Assembly (NCBI RefSeq): GCF_030291135.1
Contig: NZ_CP127409.1
Location: forward strand, 1,178,001-1,242,000
Direction of reading: 5' to 3'
DNA from: Rhodanobacter thiooxydans
Lineage (GTDB): Bacteria; Pseudomonadota; Gammaproteobacteria; Xanthomonadales; Rhodanobacteraceae
Length of the DNA: 64,000 nucleotides
Under the pieces are notes generated by a model. The model had not been told where the DNA came from, did no database searches, and saw only the letters and a program-made list of their open reading frames with translations. Shown one piece after another: positions 1 through 8,948 of the stretch (position 1 is the stretch's first letter; each line of letters starts with the position of its first letter). A program made the position numbers and the translations under genes.

Positions 1-2957
1 GGCCCGCGCAGCAGGTCGTGGTAGGCGGTTTCGATGTTGATGCTGGCGATGTAGTAGGCCAGCAGCACCAGTTCATTGGCGTGGATTTCGTGCTGGTACT
101 TGTACGGCAGGTCGGCGCGCGAAATGAAGCCGGATTGCAGCAGGCGGGTGATGAAGGTGCCGGTGCCCGTGAAGGGATCGAGGATGTGCACGTTACGGTT
201 GCCCAGCGACGTGCCGAACTCGTTGCGCAGTACGTCCTGCACGCTGGCGATGATGAAGTCCACCACTTCCACAGGGGTGTAGACGATGCCAAGGCGCTTG
301 GACAACTCGGGGAAGGCGCCGTTGAAGAACTTGTCGTACAGCTCCTTGATGATCTTCTGCTTGCCGGCGGCGTCATTGATGCCTTCGGCGCGCTGCCGAA
401 CGCTGGCGTAGAACTCGGTGAGGGTGTCGGCCTCCTTGTCCAGGCTATGCTCGTCCAGGGTGTCGAGCACCTTCTGCATCGCCTGCGACATCGGGTTCTG
501 CTTGGCGAAGTCGTAGTTCTCGAACAGCGCCTCGAACACCGGCTGGGTGACCATGTGCTGGGCCAGCATCTCGACGATTTCGGCGTCGGTGATCTCGTCG
601 TTCAAGTCATCGCGCAGCTCGGCGGCGAAGGCGTCGAACGCCTTGCGCTCTTTCATGTGCGTCGGGTCTTCGAGGATGGCCTTAATGCGGTCGATGTGGG
701 TGTTGGCGATCTTGGCAATGTCCGCCGCCCATTCTTCCCAGTGGTGGCGGTTGCCGACCTTCTGCACCACCTTGGCGTAGATGGCGCGCTCGATCTCGCC
801 GATCTCGAACTCCATTTCCACCTGTTCCTGCGGCTTGTCCGCCACCGCCTGGCCGATGGCGTTACCGCCGCGCGCGTTGGCCGCGTGTTTCTTGCTGGTG
901 TTGGCGCGCAACTGCGCCGCCTTCTTCTGCACCTTGTCGGTGACGGCCACCACTTCCATCTTGCTGGTGTCCTTGCCGTTGAACTCCAGCTTGTTGATCA
1001 TCGCGTCGAACTTGTCGTCGTGCGAGCGCAGTGCCTGCAAGACCTGCCACACCACCTTGTAAGTGGAGTTGTCGTTCAAGGCCTCGTGCGGCTCCTTGCC
1101 GGCAGGGATCACCACCGGCAGGATGATGTAGCCGCGCTGCTTGCCCGGCGCCTTGCGCATCACTCGGCCTACGGCCTGCACTACGTCTACCTGCGAGCTA
1201 CGCGGAGTGAGGAACAGCACGGCATCCAGCGCCGGCACGTCCACGCCCTCGGAGAGACAACGCACGTTGGAGAGGATGCGGCAGGTGTTGGGCGGCGTCT
1301 CGGCCTTCAGCCAGTCGAGCTTGGCTTCCTTCTCGCTGGCGTTCATGCCGCCGTCGACGTGCTCGGCCTTGCACTGGAGCGTAGCAGCGACTTCCTCCGC
1401 GCTGCCCTCGGTGGTGGCGGTTCGCTGGTATTCCTCCACCACGGCCTGGAACATCTTCGCGATGTTCTTGGAGCCGACCTTTTGCACCTTGGCGCCTTTC
1501 TTCGCCTCGATGACGTGGCAGAACGCTACCGCGCGCTGCATGGGGTGGCCGTCGCCTGCCAGGTCGTTCGTCAGCCCTTGCTTGGACAGCGCCTTCCAGC
1601 AGCCGACGATGCGCGCGGCATCGTCCATCTTGAGGTCATTGTCGCCGCTGGAGAGCAGTTTCTGCAGGCGGCGGTTGATCGCGGTTTCCTCCACCGCCAG
1701 GACGATCACCTTGTAGTCGGACAAGAGATCGCGGCGCACCGCTTCGGAGAAGCTCAAGGTGTAGAGCGTGTTGCCGAACCAGGCCGGGTTGTTCATTCCG
1801 TAGGTTTTTGCCCGGTCGCGTTCGGCCTTCGCCTCCGCCTCCGCGCTGTAGATGCGCGGGGTGGCGGTCATGTACAGGCGCTTCGCGCCCTTGATGAAAT
1901 CGGCGTCGTGCACCTTCACGAAGTGGCTTTCGTCCTCGCCCTCGAAGGTGGCGCCGGTGGTGCGGTGGGCCTCGTCGCAGAGGATGAGGTCGAACTCGGC
2001 CAGGTCGTACTTCTTCTGCGCGCGGCTGATGACGTCGATGGAGTGGTAGGTGCTGAACACCACGTCCATGTGCTTGCCGTCGTGGCGCTTTGCGATTTCG
2101 GCAGCGAGGTGCTTGGCCTCGGTGGTGGCCGGATACTGCAGCTCGTGGCTGAGCATCACGAAGTCGTCTTCGCCGTGCTTTTTGCCCACGTCGCTGTCCG
2201 AGCACACGGCATAGCTATGCAGCGGCGTAGCCGCTTCCTGCGTCCATTCGGTGAGCGCCTGCGAGAGCAGCGCGAGGCTGGGCACAAGGAACAGCACGCG
2301 GCCACCTTTGCCGGCCAGCGTTTCGGCGATGTTGAGCGCGGTGAAGGTCTTGCCGGTGCCGCAGGCCATGATGAGCTTGCCGCGGTCGGCCTTGGCGAGG
2401 CCCGCCGTCACCGCAGCCAGTGCGGTCTGCTGGTGCGGGCGCAGCGTCTTCTGCGGCTTCAGGGCGGGCTTGGCGCCCGGCTGGTACTTCGACCAGTCGA
2501 TCTGGCTGGCTTCCAGGTCGTGCAGGGTGACCAGGTTGATGGGCGTCTTCTGGCCCTGCAGCGCATCGCGCAGGTGGCCGGTGCTTTTGGTCGCGGTAAG
2601 GAATATCAGCCCGTGGCTATAGTGCTTCTTGCCGGCAGCGGTGATGAAGGTGGACAGTTCGCGCAGGGTGAGGTTGGCGTCCTCGTCGTAGAACTTGGCC
2701 TGGATGGCATACAGCTCGCCGGTGGTGGTTTCGGCCACCAGATCAATGCCGGCGTCCGAACCCACGTCGCCCAAACCACGCTTGGCTGCCTCAGTGCGCC
2801 ATTCCTCCCAGAGCCAAACCTTGCCAGCGTAGAGGTCGCGGTAGTACGGCTCATTCTGCAGGTAGGCCTTGACCAGCCGCTCGAAGTAGGTGCCTTTCTC
2901 GCGTTCGGTCTTGGCGGTGGCGCGGAAGGTGGCGAGCAGGTCTTGCAGGGCACTCAT
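1..2957 (-). CDS. Type ISP-like restriction-modification enzyme (nuclease-helicase-methyltransferase), partial
   Basis: A single polypeptide combining restriction, translocation and modification; the open frame runs off the left edge, so only the first 985 residues are visible. Residues 60-90 carry an Mrr-like nuclease core (Asp72, then a Gln-Ala-Lys at 86-88). A superfamily 2 helicase follows, with Walker A GTGKT at 200-204 and DEAH at 328-331. Near the edge is an N6-adenine methyltransferase start, with YTPVEVVDF and DPFTGTGTF (about residues 890-935). This order matches Type ISP enzymes such as LlaGI and LlaBIII, where the rest of the methyltransferase and a target recognition domain follow. 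The ATG is preceded by AAGGAG five bases upstream. It would cut unmodified foreign DNA and methylate self DNA. It lies in the accessory part of the window, so horizontal acquisition is likely. Confidence 0.85.
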   Translation of the reverse strand, partial: MSALQDLLATFRATAKTEREKGTYFERLVKAYLQNEPYYRDLYAGKVWLWEEWRTEAAKRGLGDVGSDAGIDLVAETTTGELYAIQAKFYDEDANLTLRELSTFITAAGKKHYSHGLIFLTATKSTGHLRDALQGQKTPINLVTLHDLEASQIDWSKYQPGAKPALKPQKTLRPHQQTALAAVTAGLAKADRGKLIMACGTGKTFTALNIAETLAGKGGRVLFLVPSLALLSQALTEWTQEAATPLHSYAVCSDSDVGKKHGEDDFVMLSHELQYPATTEAKHLAAEIAKRHDGKHMDVVFSTYHSIDVISRAQKKYDLAEFDLILCDEAHRTTGATFEGEDESHFVKVHDADFIKGAKRLYMTATPRIYSAEAEAKAERDRAKTYGMNNPAWFGNTLYTLSFSEAVRRDLLSDYKVIVLAVEETAINRRLQKLLSSGDNDLKMDDAARIVGCWKALSKQGLTNDLAGDGHPMQRAVAFCHVIEAKKGAKVQKVGSKNIAKMFQAVVEEYQRTATTEGSAEEVAATLQCKAEHVDGGMNASEKEAKLDWLKAETPPNTCRILSNVRCLSEGVDVPALDAVLFLTPRSSQVDVVQAVGRVMRKAPGKQRGYIILPVVIPAGKEPHEALNDNSTYKVVWQVLQALRSHDDKFDAMINKLEFNGKDTSKMEVVAVTDKVQKKAAQLRANTSKKHAANARGGNAIGQAVADKPQEQVEMEFEIGEIERAIYAKVVQKVGNRHHWEEWAADIAKIANTHIDRIKAILEDPTHMKERKAFDAFAAELRDDLNDEITDAEIVEMLAQHMVTQPVFEALFENYDFAKQNPMSQAMQKVLDTLDEHSLDKEADTLTEFYASVRQRAEGINDAAGKQKIIKELYDKFFNGAFPELSKRLGIVYTPVEVVDFIIASVQDVLRNEFGTSLGNRNVHILDPFTGTGTFITRLLQSGFISRADLPYKYQHEIHANELVLLAYYIASINIETAYHDLLRG

Positions 2958-3329
2958 GGATTCTCCTTGTGCGCGTTGCGGGCGCAAGTTCGGAGTCTAT
3001 CGCAGTGGTCTTTACCTCCGTAACGATGAGGGCTGCAGTGGCGCCCACAGAGATCAGCCCTTCAAGGCGGTGAGGTGGCCTGCGAGCTGGCGCGGACAAC
3101 ACCTACACGCCGCCGCTCCTTCCGCCGATGACCCCACGCCTATTGTTGGTGGCATCTTGGTGGTGCCCGGTGAGTCTGGACCGATCCGACTGCCTGTCAG
3201 GCGCAAGCCGACACGGAACGCAGTCTTGGTGGAACCGACGAGCTGGGCGCTTCATTCGGCACAACGCATCAAGCTCGTCTTCGCTGACCGACAAACAACA
3301 CCTGGGTCTTGTTGCCGGCGTGGGATGCC
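2958..3329. other. Intergenic stretch, no gene seen
   Basis: This lies between the start of the leftward restriction enzyme and the rightward membrane-helicase region. No open frame here has protein-like composition or a convincing start. It must hold the promoter for the leftward restriction gene, but I see no clear -35/-10 pair. Confidence 0.4.
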
Positions 3330-3656
3330 ATGAATGTCCTGCCCAACTTGATGAGCGGTCTCCTCAGTCACTACTGGTGGCTCATCCCGATCGTCTTCAT
3401 CGTCGGTTTGCTGAAGATCCCCAGGGTGGCAGTCCGGGCCTGGGAAGGCGACGCTTACCCCTCCCCGGAGCCCCCGTGGCAAGATGGTCCCAAGGAGACG
3501 GAGATCGCGGATAGGGGCAGGGGACTAGATGGAGTTTCTGATACTCATTGGGCTGCTCTGGCTCATCGGGACGATATTCGGCAACAAGAAACCTCGGATC
3601 GATCCTCCTGCCAAGCCAGCGGTCGATCCCGCCCTGGAAGCCGAACGACGGGCTAG
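3330..3656 (+). pseudogene. Possible N-terminal remnant of a NERD-type membrane protein
   Basis: The first roughly 35 residues (from ATG 3330) look real: a hydrophobic segment LLSHYWWLIPIVFIVGLLK that resembles the membrane anchor at the start of NERD (nuclease-related domain) proteins. After that the frame turns into low-quality sequence, and it overlaps the helicase gene starting at 3529 in another frame. The simplest reading is a gene whose remainder was lost when the helicase region was acquired. It could instead be an intact small membrane protein. The family link is from memory of the motif only. Confidence 0.3.
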
Positions 3657-6219
3657 CCAGAAGCGGGAAGACGACAGGTTTCAAGGCGCGTTCGAGCAGT
3701 GGGTGGCGCATCTGTCGGTCGTGATGGGCAGTGGTCGATGGATCCCCAAGGGAACTGTCTCCCGGTTCCTGGCCAAGCACCCCGCGCCCAAGCACCCGCG
3801 CAAGACCTGGAGGCAGGCGGTCGGTGAGCCGTCGCCCGAAGATACCTTGCGGTTCCGGTTCGATAAGGCGAATGCCAGCCACCTGTCACGTCAGAAAGTG
3901 GTGCGCAAGGACTTCTTCAACACAGTGGAGAAGAACCCGCTGACTGACGAACAGATTCATGCCTGCATCTGCATGGACGACAGCGTCATGGTCGTGGCCG
4001 CCGCCGGCTCGGGTAAAACCTCCACCATGGTGGCCAAGACCGGCTACGCCCTCCACGAAAAATTGGCCATGCCCGAACAGATCCTGTTGCTGGCGTTCAA
4101 CAAGGCCACTGCCGAAGAAGTCGGGCAGCGTATCGCCGAGCGACTGCGTGGCGTGCCCCACGTGGACAAGGTGCGCTCCAACACCTTCCACGCCTTCGGC
4201 ATCGAAGTTATCGGCAAGGCCACCGGCAAAAGGCCGTCGCTTGCGCCTTGGGTGAGCCCTGACAACCCCGGCGCCGATATCCGCGAAGTGTCCGACATCA
4301 TCAAGACCTTGTCGGACCAAGATGCGGAATTCAAGCGCGAATGGGACCTGTTCCGCACTATCTATGCTCGCGACGTTGGTAAGTGGGGGCAGCTCCAGGA
4401 GCCCGACGCCTATGCCGATGGCCGGCGGGGGTTCCTGACCGCCCACGGTGAAATCGTCAAGAGCAAGCAAGAGCGGTTCATCGCCGACTGGTTGTTCTAC
4501 AACGGCATCCAGTACGACTACGAGCGGGCCTATGAACACGACACGGCCGACAGCCAGTACCGCCAATACTTCCCCGACTTCTACTACCCCGACGCCAACC
4601 TCTACCACGAACACTTCGCGCTCAACGAAAAGGGCGAGGCGCCGAAGGAGTTCAAGGACTACCTCGAAGGCGTGGAGTGGAAGCGCCAACTCCACGTTGA
4701 CAAGGGCACTGCCCTGGTTGAGACCACCTCGCACGGATTGCTGACCGGGCAGGCCATTACCGCCCTGGAACAGGCGTTGATCGCTCGTGGCGTCCAGCCC
4801 GTGTTCGATCCCAACCGCGAATGCGTTGGACTACCCCCGGTCGACGAGCAGGACCTGGCTAGGTCGTTCCGCGTGTTCCAGCAGCACGTCAAGAACAACG
4901 GCCTGACCCACGCCCAGTTGCAAACGGCCTTGAAGGAGCAGTCAGAGGAAGGATACGGCGCACGCTTGCGCATGTACCTGGCCCTCTACGAGCGAATCGC
5001 CCGCGAATGGGAACGTCGCTTGCGGGCGGGCCAGTTTATCGACTTCGAGGACATGCTGATCCAGGCGGCCGTGCATGTGGAGTCCGGGGCCTACCAAAGC
5101 CCCTACATTCTCATCCTGGCTGACGAGTTCCAGGACAGTTCCCGCGCCCGCATCCGGCTGTTGAAAGCCTTGGCCGGCAACCCAGGCGTGCCCACCCACC
5201 TGTGCGTGGTCGGTGACGATTGGCAGGGCATCAATCGGTTCGCCGGCTCTGATATCTCCGTCATGACGGAGTTCGAGAAGGCCTTCGATTTCGCCACGCG
5301 CTTGACGCTCAACACGACGTTCCGATGCCCGCAGCACCTGTGCGACGTGTCCAGCCAGTTCATCCAGGCCAACCCCGCCCAGATCAAAAAGGCCGTCAAA
5401 ACCACCAACCCACTGACCAAAACGCCGATGCTGGCCTACGGGTTCACCCAGGAAGACGCGATCCCCGGCTACATCGAACAGCAACTAGCCGACATGCATC
5501 GCTATGCCGCCTCGGGCAAGCTCAAGCCGGCCAAGGGCGCCCACATCACGATCTTGCTACTGGGCCGCTATCGGCGCGATATCCCGGAGCCGTTGGCGCA
5601 GTGGCAGCAGCGCTTCGGCGACCGATTGAAGATCGACTTCAAGACCGCGCACGGCTCCAAGGGGCTGGAGGCCGAGTACGTCTTCGTCCTCAATGTCCTC
5701 CAAGGCACCCATGGCTTCCCCAGCCAGATCCAGGACGACCCTGCGCTCCAGTTGGCCATGCCCACGCCCGACCCTTACCCGTTCGCCGAAGAGCGCCGCC
5801 TGTTCTACGTGGCCATGACCCGGGCCAGCAAACAGGTGCGCTTCTACACAACGCTGGCCCAGCCCTCCCAGTTCCTGGTAGAACTGGTCAAGCGCAAGCA
5901 CCTGGCAATCGAACCTTTGGACGGGGAGGGGGTAGAGCCGTGCGCCCGTCCTGGCTGCGGTGGCGTCATGGTGCCGCGTGGCAATGGCACGTTCCTGGGT
6001 TGTTCGCACTTTCCGGCCTGCAACCAGACGCGCAAGCTGACCGATCCGGCCATCGTGCGACGCTCACAGCGGATTACGGTTCCGGTGGTCGCCGGGCAAC
6101 CCTGTCCCGTATGCGGGAAGGGCGTGATCCAGGAGAAGAAGGGAAGCAACGGCCCGTTCTACGGTTGCTCACGCTTCCGGGAAGGCTGCAAGGCCACCGC
6201 CAACATCCCCAAGCGCTGA
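3529..6219 (+). CDS. UvrD-family helicase with apparent nuclease-like insert and two C-terminal zinc ribbons
   Basis: An 896-residue superfamily 1 DNA helicase related to helicase IV. Residues 1-20 are hydrophobic and could anchor or associate with membrane. A Q-motif-like LTDEQ (138-142) precedes Walker A AAGSGKTS (158-165). The Walker B region reads ILADEFQD, and the late motif VAMTRA near residue 765 is also present. Between the helicase motifs, about residues 305-390, an insert with Asp, Glu and His-rich pattern (YFPDFYYPD, WKRQLH) resembles a PD-(D/E)XK nuclease fold; that is inference. Two topoisomerase-type zinc ribbons end the protein (CARPGCGG...C..C and CPVCGKG...C..C). AGGGGA lies four bases before the ATG. 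It sits between the Type ISP enzyme and the mobile-element genes, so a role in repair or defence of the element is plausible but unproven. Confidence 0.8.
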   Translation: MEFLILIGLLWLIGTIFGNKKPRIDPPAKPAVDPALEAERRASQKREDDRFQGAFEQWVAHLSVVMGSGRWIPKGTVSRFLAKHPAPKHPRKTWRQAVGEPSPEDTLRFRFDKANASHLSRQKVVRKDFFNTVEKNPLTDEQIHACICMDDSVMVVAAAGSGKTSTMVAKTGYALHEKLAMPEQILLLAFNKATAEEVGQRIAERLRGVPHVDKVRSNTFHAFGIEVIGKATGKRPSLAPWVSPDNPGADIREVSDIIKTLSDQDAEFKREWDLFRTIYARDVGKWGQLQEPDAYADGRRGFLTAHGEIVKSKQERFIADWLFYNGIQYDYERAYEHDTADSQYRQYFPDFYYPDANLYHEHFALNEKGEAPKEFKDYLEGVEWKRQLHVDKGTALVETTSHGLLTGQAITALEQALIARGVQPVFDPNRECVGLPPVDEQDLARSFRVFQQHVKNNGLTHAQLQTALKEQSEEGYGARLRMYLALYERIAREWERRLRAGQFIDFEDMLIQAAVHVESGAYQSPYILILADEFQDSSRARIRLLKALAGNPGVPTHLCVVGDDWQGINRFAGSDISVMTEFEKAFDFATRLTLNTTFRCPQHLCDVSSQFIQANPAQIKKAVKTTNPLTKTPMLAYGFTQEDAIPGYIEQQLADMHRYAASGKLKPAKGAHITILLLGRYRRDIPEPLAQWQQRFGDRLKIDFKTAHGSKGLEAEYVFVLNVLQGTHGFPSQIQDDPALQLAMPTPDPYPFAEERRLFYVAMTRASKQVRFYTTLAQPSQFLVELVKRKHLAIEPLDGEGVEPCARPGCGGVMVPRGNGTFLGCSHFPACNQTRKLTDPAIVRRSQRITVPVVAGQPCPVCGKGVIQEKKGSNGPFYGCSRFREGCKATANIPKR

Positions 6220-6237
6220 CCTAGAAGAACCAGAGCG

Positions 6238-6345
6238 CTAAAAAAGCCCGCGGCTCGCCATGCTGACGCACTCGCCGCCGATGACGAGGTGATTCAGTAC
6301 CTGAACGCCGACCAGCGCTCCACTTGCAGCGATGAACACCACGTC
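6238..6345 (-). pseudogene. radC: radC C-terminal fragment
   Basis: Reading leftward, this encodes GALVGVQVLNHLVIGG followed by a short tail ending ASRGLF and a TAG stop. That matches the C-terminal end of RadC/JAB-domain proteins (usual form ...VLDHLVIG...ERGLL). The catalytic His-x-His and the N-terminal half are absent, and the upstream bases do not continue the homology in any frame. RadC genes commonly accompany YqaJ and DUF932 genes in integrative elements, so this is probably a deletion remnant. Confidence 0.55.
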
Positions 6346-6510
6346 CATTCCACCTCGTACAGGCGCATGGCGTCGATGTAGGTGGCCAGTACGCGCCCAC
6401 GGGCACACGGGGTATCGCCAACAGCCGCCAAGCAAGCAAAAAAAGAAGGCCATACCCAGAGGGAGGGGGCGAAAGCCCCCTCCCATGTATGCCGCCGACT
6501 CGTTGTTGGC

Positions 6511-7410
6511 TCAACCAGCGCCAGCCGACGCCACGCGCGCATCCAGCCGCCCTCGCAAGCTGGATGCCCTTTCATTGACACCATCAACACGCGGCACCGA
6601 CTCCGACTCGGGATAAAACTCCTCCACCACCGCCGGCACGTCCTCGGCCAAATCCTCGAACGCCCCGTTGGCGAAACCCCTACCCGCAGCCTCATCCAAA
6701 GCCGCCTGATCTAAGCCGCTGGCCTGCCGTTGTTCGTCCAGTTCCCGCGCCTGCACGATGGCTTGTTCTAGCGTGAGGCCTGAGCGCACCACGAGATCCA
6801 CGTAATAGATCGGCGTCCCGTAGCTCATTGTGGTGGATTTGCCGCGCAGCTTCAGTTCCAAGGGGAGACAGGCCAGCCGTCCGCCCGAGACCGCGTGGAA
6901 ATACTCCAGTCGCGCCGCTAGCGTGCGGATGGTGTTGTACGACGTGGTGCGCAGCACGAAGCTGCCCAGTGCGTCGTCCTCACCTTCACCGATCACCACG
7001 TTGAGGCGTGCATAGGCCTTGCAGGCGTCCTTGGCGAAGGCACAGGCATCCGGCCCCGGACACGGGAAGCTGGTCACACCGTCCTTGCCCGTGCGTCGAC
7101 AGGTTTCGCCGTTTCCCACGCACACCGGCCGACCCGTGGTGCGGTCGAACAGCGAGTAGTCCGCTCGCAGGTTCAGGCTCGGGTCGTTGAACAGCAGACG
7201 CATAGGGATCGCGCGCAGCTTGTGGCCTTCCGCTTCCTTGCGCAGCTTCTCGTCCAGCGGATGCAGCACCCAGCCATCCCGGCCTTGCACCTGACTGGTC
7301 AGGGTGAACTGGTCATCCTTCTCCGGCAGGCGCTTGCCGTTGCGCTCCACCACGCGCCCAATGGAAATCCGCCCGATCACGGGCGGGGTTATCGCCAAGC
7401 CTTTCAGCAT
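6511..7410 (-). CDS. Gp3-like recombination directionality factor homologue
   Basis: A 299-residue protein resembling the phage Gp3-like family, often annotated in mobile elements as 'hydrolase or metal-binding protein'. The start LKGLAITPPVIGRISIGRV is typical of the family. A cysteine cluster (about residues 97-130, four or five Cys spread over CVGNGETC and CPGPDAC) could bind zinc. In phiC31, Gp3 switches a serine integrase toward excision; this element has a tyrosine integrase, so that role cannot be carried over. The start overlaps the end of yqaJ by 7 bases and is preceded by GAGAGGA, so the two genes are translationally coupled. Confidence 0.65.
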   Translation of the reverse strand: MLKGLAITPPVIGRISIGRVVERNGKRLPEKDDQFTLTSQVQGRDGWVLHPLDEKLRKEAEGHKLRAIPMRLLFNDPSLNLRADYSLFDRTTGRPVCVGNGETCRRTGKDGVTSFPCPGPDACAFAKDACKAYARLNVVIGEGEDDALGSFVLRTTSYNTIRTLAARLEYFHAVSGGRLACLPLELKLRGKSTTMSYGTPIYYVDLVVRSGLTLEQAIVQARELDEQRQASGLDQAALDEAAGRGFANGAFEDLAEDVPAVVEEFYPESESVPRVDGVNERASSLRGRLDARVASAGAG

Positions 7411-8402
7411 GTCGTTGTCCTCTCATCACTATCAGAAGTCCGCGACAACACGAACCGGCGAGCGCCGGGGCGGGTCACGGCGTACAGGGCGGCGACATCC
7501 GGGCACTCGGCCATCAGTCGCTTGGCATCCAGCGTGGTGCTGTCCTTGGCGCGCTTGTAGGTCACCTCGCCGTGGGCGAAGGCCGCCTTGCTGGCGTCGC
7601 CCATCGCCTGCTGGATCATCTGCTTGAGCGATTCGGCTTCGTGCTCCATCGCTTCCAACTCACCCTTGAGCGTTGCCAGCGCATCAAAGGCGTGCCCGAG
7701 GTCTGCGTCGCGGGTGAAGTCCAGGCGGGTGTCGTTACCGCGATACAACTTCCGCAGGGCCTTGGCGGCCGATTCGCTGCCATCAGCTGGTGGCTCGATG
7801 TCCTTCTCCACGTACTCCCAGAACCGGGTTTCCAGCACGACCAGGCGGGCAATCACTTCATCGTCCCGTTCGATGCGGTGGATCTCCAGTTGCTGCCCGC
7901 ACAGCAGCACGGCCACGTCGGCAGCGGCTTTGCCGGTGACCGCCAGTTGGTGCTGCACTTGCAGTTGGACGTATTCCGGAACCCCGTCCTTCCACAATCG
8001 CGAGCCGAACTCGCCGGCGGTCTTGCACTCCAACACATGCACACCCGGCACGCCGACGATTTCCCTGTCGATATTCGCCAACATGAAGTTGAACGTCGGG
8101 TGCTGGAGCACGGCGTTGAGCTTGCGCACCTTGTGGCCGGTGCGTTCCTGATAGGCCGTCGCCACCATCGGTTCCAGCAGGGTGCCCCAGTAGCGTGGGT
8201 CGTCCTGCCCGGGGCGCACCTCTTCCGGCGGCGTGCGACCGGTCTTTTCCATCCACAGTTCCAACTGGCTCTTGTACGGACACAGGCCCACGGCAGCAGC
8301 GGCGTCCGAGCTGCCGATACCGTTACGACGCACGTCGAGCCACTGCCCATAGGGCAGCTTCTTGGTATCCACCAGCCTCACGGCCGCGTTTTGCTTGTTC
8401 AT
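7404..8402 (-). CDS. YqaJ-family viral recombinase/exonuclease
   Basis: A 332-residue lambda-exonuclease-like nuclease of the PD-(D/E)XK type, which resects duplex DNA ends for single-strand annealing recombination. The N-terminal GIGSSDAAAAVGL (28-40) is the family signature. Glu77, Asp112 and the Glu125-Cys-Lys127 group give the metal-binding active site, and QLQVQHQL (146-153) is the conserved helix. The C-terminal third (about 225-290) is a probable coiled coil. ATG 8402 follows GGAGGAAA. A strong terminator-like hairpin ends 18 bases upstream of the start. Confidence 0.85.
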   Translation of the reverse strand: MNKQNAAVRLVDTKKLPYGQWLDVRRNGIGSSDAAAAVGLCPYKSQLELWMEKTGRTPPEEVRPGQDDPRYWGTLLEPMVATAYQERTGHKVRKLNAVLQHPTFNFMLANIDREIVGVPGVHVLECKTAGEFGSRLWKDGVPEYVQLQVQHQLAVTGKAAADVAVLLCGQQLEIHRIERDDEVIARLVVLETRFWEYVEKDIEPPADGSESAAKALRKLYRGNDTRLDFTRDADLGHAFDALATLKGELEAMEHEAESLKQMIQQAMGDASKAAFAHGEVTYKRAKDSTTLDAKRLMAECPDVAALYAVTRPGARRFVLSRTSDSDERTTTC

Positions 8403-8419
8403 CGGTTTCCTCCGGGCAT

Positions 8420-8455
8420 AAAAAAGCCCGACCGATGCGCAAGCATCAGCCGGGC
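8420..8455 (-). terminator. Terminator-like hairpin directly upstream of yqaJ
   Basis: On the minus strand a 13-bp stem (three wobble pairs) with a TTGC loop is followed by six T residues. It lies between the 150-residue gene and the yqaJ ribosome binding site. Only 17 bases separate it from the yqaJ start, which leaves no room for a promoter after it, so it may act as an attenuator. Confidence 0.75.
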
Positions 8456-8482
8456 GGCGGGTGGTACGTTTTCAAGGTGTCG

Positions 8483-8935
8483 TTACCAACTGGCGCGGTA
8501 GTAGATGTCCCAACCGCGTTGCTGCAACTGCTTCGCCTGCACGACGATACGCAGCGTGTAGTCGATCTCGCCTTCGTCCATCGGTTCATCGCCCTCACTG
8601 ACAAAGTGCTCGCTGGCGCTTTCCGGATCGTCGCTGACCTGATCGAGCTGTTCTTCCAGGTCGGTCAGCACATCGGGCGCGATGTAGGCGGGCCGGCAGT
8701 CGTCGTGACCTTCCTGCACGTTGTTCACGAACCACTGGTGCAGGGGATCGAACTTCCGCCAGTAGCCCACCCGCACGGTTACGCCCGTGATCTCCATCAG
8801 GGTGGCGTCGTTGTCGGGCTTTTCCGTGGGCGGGGTGTAGCCAATGGCCCGTCCGATGGCTTCGCGGACAGGCGCAAGCCCCGTGTCGTAGGGCGGCAGG
8901 TGCAGCTTCGCTTCCAGGTACATGTCCAGTCCCAT
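8483..8935 (-). CDS. Phage/ICE protein of unknown function (GLDMYL family)
   Basis: A 150-residue protein beginning MGLDMYLEAK and carrying VGYWRKFDPLHQWFVNNVQ in the middle. Both motifs recur in a widespread phage and plasmid protein family that has no known function. The middle and C-terminal parts are acidic (about residues 90-125). The start has GGGAGG six bases upstream and lies 13 bases after the DUF932 stop, so the two are probably co-transcribed. I can assign no biochemical role. Confidence 0.6.
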   Translation of the reverse strand: MGLDMYLEAKLHLPPYDTGLAPVREAIGRAIGYTPPTEKPDNDATLMEITGVTVRVGYWRKFDPLHQWFVNNVQEGHDDCRPAYIAPDVLTDLEEQLDQVSDDPESASEHFVSEGDEPMDEGEIDYTLRIVVQAKQLQQRGWDIYYRASW

Positions 8936-8948
8936 GACATGCCTCCCG

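Noticed and set aside
18..3023. A 1001-residue open frame on the plus strand opposite the restriction enzyme.
   Set aside because: It is an antisense shadow. The composition is dominated by Val, Leu, His, Gly and Gln with no motifs, while the opposite strand encodes a complete set of nuclease, helicase and methyltransferase motifs.
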